From assembly GCA_038740345.1 (NCBI GenBank), contig JAVYMA010000010.1, positions 1-64,000 of the forward strand: DNA of 64,000 bases, in the 5' to 3' direction. Numbering within the stretch: the first letter of the stretch is position 1; each line of letters opens with the position of its first letter. A program made the translations under genes and the position numbers. The notes under the pieces are model-generated. The model saw only the letters and a list, made by a program, of their open reading frames with translations. It did not search any database and was not told the DNA's origin. This DNA is from Methanomassiliicoccales archaeon. GTDB taxonomy: Archaea; Thermoplasmatota; Thermoplasmata; Methanomassiliicoccales; UBA472. This document shows positions 63,415 to 64,000 of this stretch, piece by piece.

Positions 63415-64000
63415 CGCGCTCTCTCCTCGAGATCCCTGATCTTCCTCTTGAAATAATGAGGCAGCCGGGGCAGGTTCTGCTCCAGATGCACTCGCATGGA
63501 GGGGAGGAAGTAGCGCGAGTGCTTGCCCATCATAACCGTCCCTGTGAACACTTTCATCAAAGGATCCTTCTCCAACCCCACTATTATGTTCTTACGCTTC
63601 TCCACTTCTGTCAGAAAGGAAGGCGCGTCGGAAGCATAGGCGCAGGTGACCACCCTGCCGTAGTCCTGGAGGGTATGGGCATCTGTGCCTCCGGTATAGC
63701 ACAGTCTTCTTTCCCAGGCCGCTTGCATCGCCTTGAGATTGAGGGCGCGCGTCATCCCACCGCACAATACCTCATACCCCTCAAATCCTTCCAGTATATC
63801 CTCGGGAAGATACTCCGCATCGATGCACTTCTGCACGCCTTTGTTGAACAGCAGGTATCCATACGGATGAGCGGCCACGGTTAGGCAGGGATAGCGCTCC
63901 AACTCATCTACCAGATGAGAGGTGCTGGCTCTCACGGCCAACCAAGGACTGCTGCGCCTGGCAGGGCGAATCACCCGCCTAAAGAAGTCCTCGAGGTCCG
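63411..64000 (-). CDS. PHP-domain phosphoesterase, N-terminus beyond the window
   Basis: The C-terminal ~196 residues of a PHP-superfamily metal-dependent hydrolase. AAHPYGYLLFNKG and GTDAHTLQDYGRVVT provide the late metal-binding His and Asp-His of the fold. The frame is open to the window edge (reading DLEDFFRRVIRP), so the GTG at 63974 is not the real start. Substrate unknown. Confidence 0.8.
   Translation of the reverse strand, partial: DLEDFFRRVIRPARRSSPWLAVRASTSHLVDELERYPCLTVAAHPYGYLLFNKGVQKCIDAEYLPEDILEGFEGYEVLCGGMTRALNLKAMQAAWERRLCYTGGTDAHTLQDYGRVVTCAYASDAPSFLTEVEKRKNIIVGLEKDPLMKVFTGTVMMGKHSRYFLPSMRVHLEQNLPRLPHYFKRKIRDLEERAR

Overview
The window reads as chromosomal DNA of a methanogen-like euryarchaeon, most probably near Methanomassiliicoccales/Thermoplasmatota. 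Archaeal markers are a thermosome subunit, pelota, an AbrB-PhoU fusion, an HTH-ACT regulator, multi-PAS histidine kinases and TATA-type promoters. The lineage pointer is a corrinoid methyltransferase locus with a MtaC-like corrinoid protein, a MtaA-like UroD-family protein, a RamA-like activase, DUF1638 and a DUF2111-type regulator. The lineage is inferred: no rRNA or mcr gene is present. I found no tRNA, rRNA, CRISPR array, IS element or replication origin.

Layout. 1-4.3 kb is a very AT-rich segment with surface-glycan type genes (FkbM methyltransferase, B12-binding radical SAM protein, GT4 glycosyltransferase). 4.3-23.1 kb is GC-richer backbone: a receiver/multi-PAS kinase, a CPBP protease, a DUF1616 protein, a flippase, a four-repeat membrane protein, a universal stress protein, the thermosome, a GT2 glycosyltransferase, an ACT regulator, a DMT exporter, two large convergent secreted proteins and a second CPBP protease. 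23.1-30.7 kb is a second AT-rich island with the methyl-transfer cluster between a divergent CobW-like gene and a convergent regulator. 30.7-49.4 kb is backbone: carAB, a 7TM histidine kinase, pelota, a four-gene operon (homocitrate/Re-citrate synthase-like, aconitase-type large and small subunits, isocitrate-dehydrogenase-like), a zinc-ribbon protein, an AbrB-PhoU regulator and pstSCAB-phoU. 49.4-64 kb has a 1,814-residue secreted papain-like protein with nine OmpL47-type repeats, a DUF4097-like protein, a TPR protein, superoxide dismutase, a DUF362-ferredoxin, a small AT-rich patch with a truncated DNA-glycosylase-like gene, a PNPOx-like protein, agmatine deiminase with N-carbamoylputrescine amidase, cardiolipin synthase and a PHP-domain gene cut by the window end.

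How the genes work together. The island at 24.2-29.5 kb looks like a complete methyl-transfer unit with one corrinoid carrier, two different UroD-family methyltransferases, a reductive activase and a DUF1638 accessory protein. None of the classical first methyltransferases (MtaB, MtmB, MtbB, MttB) is present, so the more divergent UroD protein is the candidate substrate methyltransferase for an unknown methylated compound. This is the best candidate for an undescribed system here. The 38.7-42.9 kb operon is usually labelled leucine, lysine or coenzyme B synthesis, but its dehydrogenase carries the isocitrate-binding signature, so a citrate-to-2-oxoglutarate module is a serious alternative. The pst operon and its divergent AbrB-PhoU gene form a phosphate uptake and control unit. 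The agmatine deiminase/amidase pair makes putrescine.
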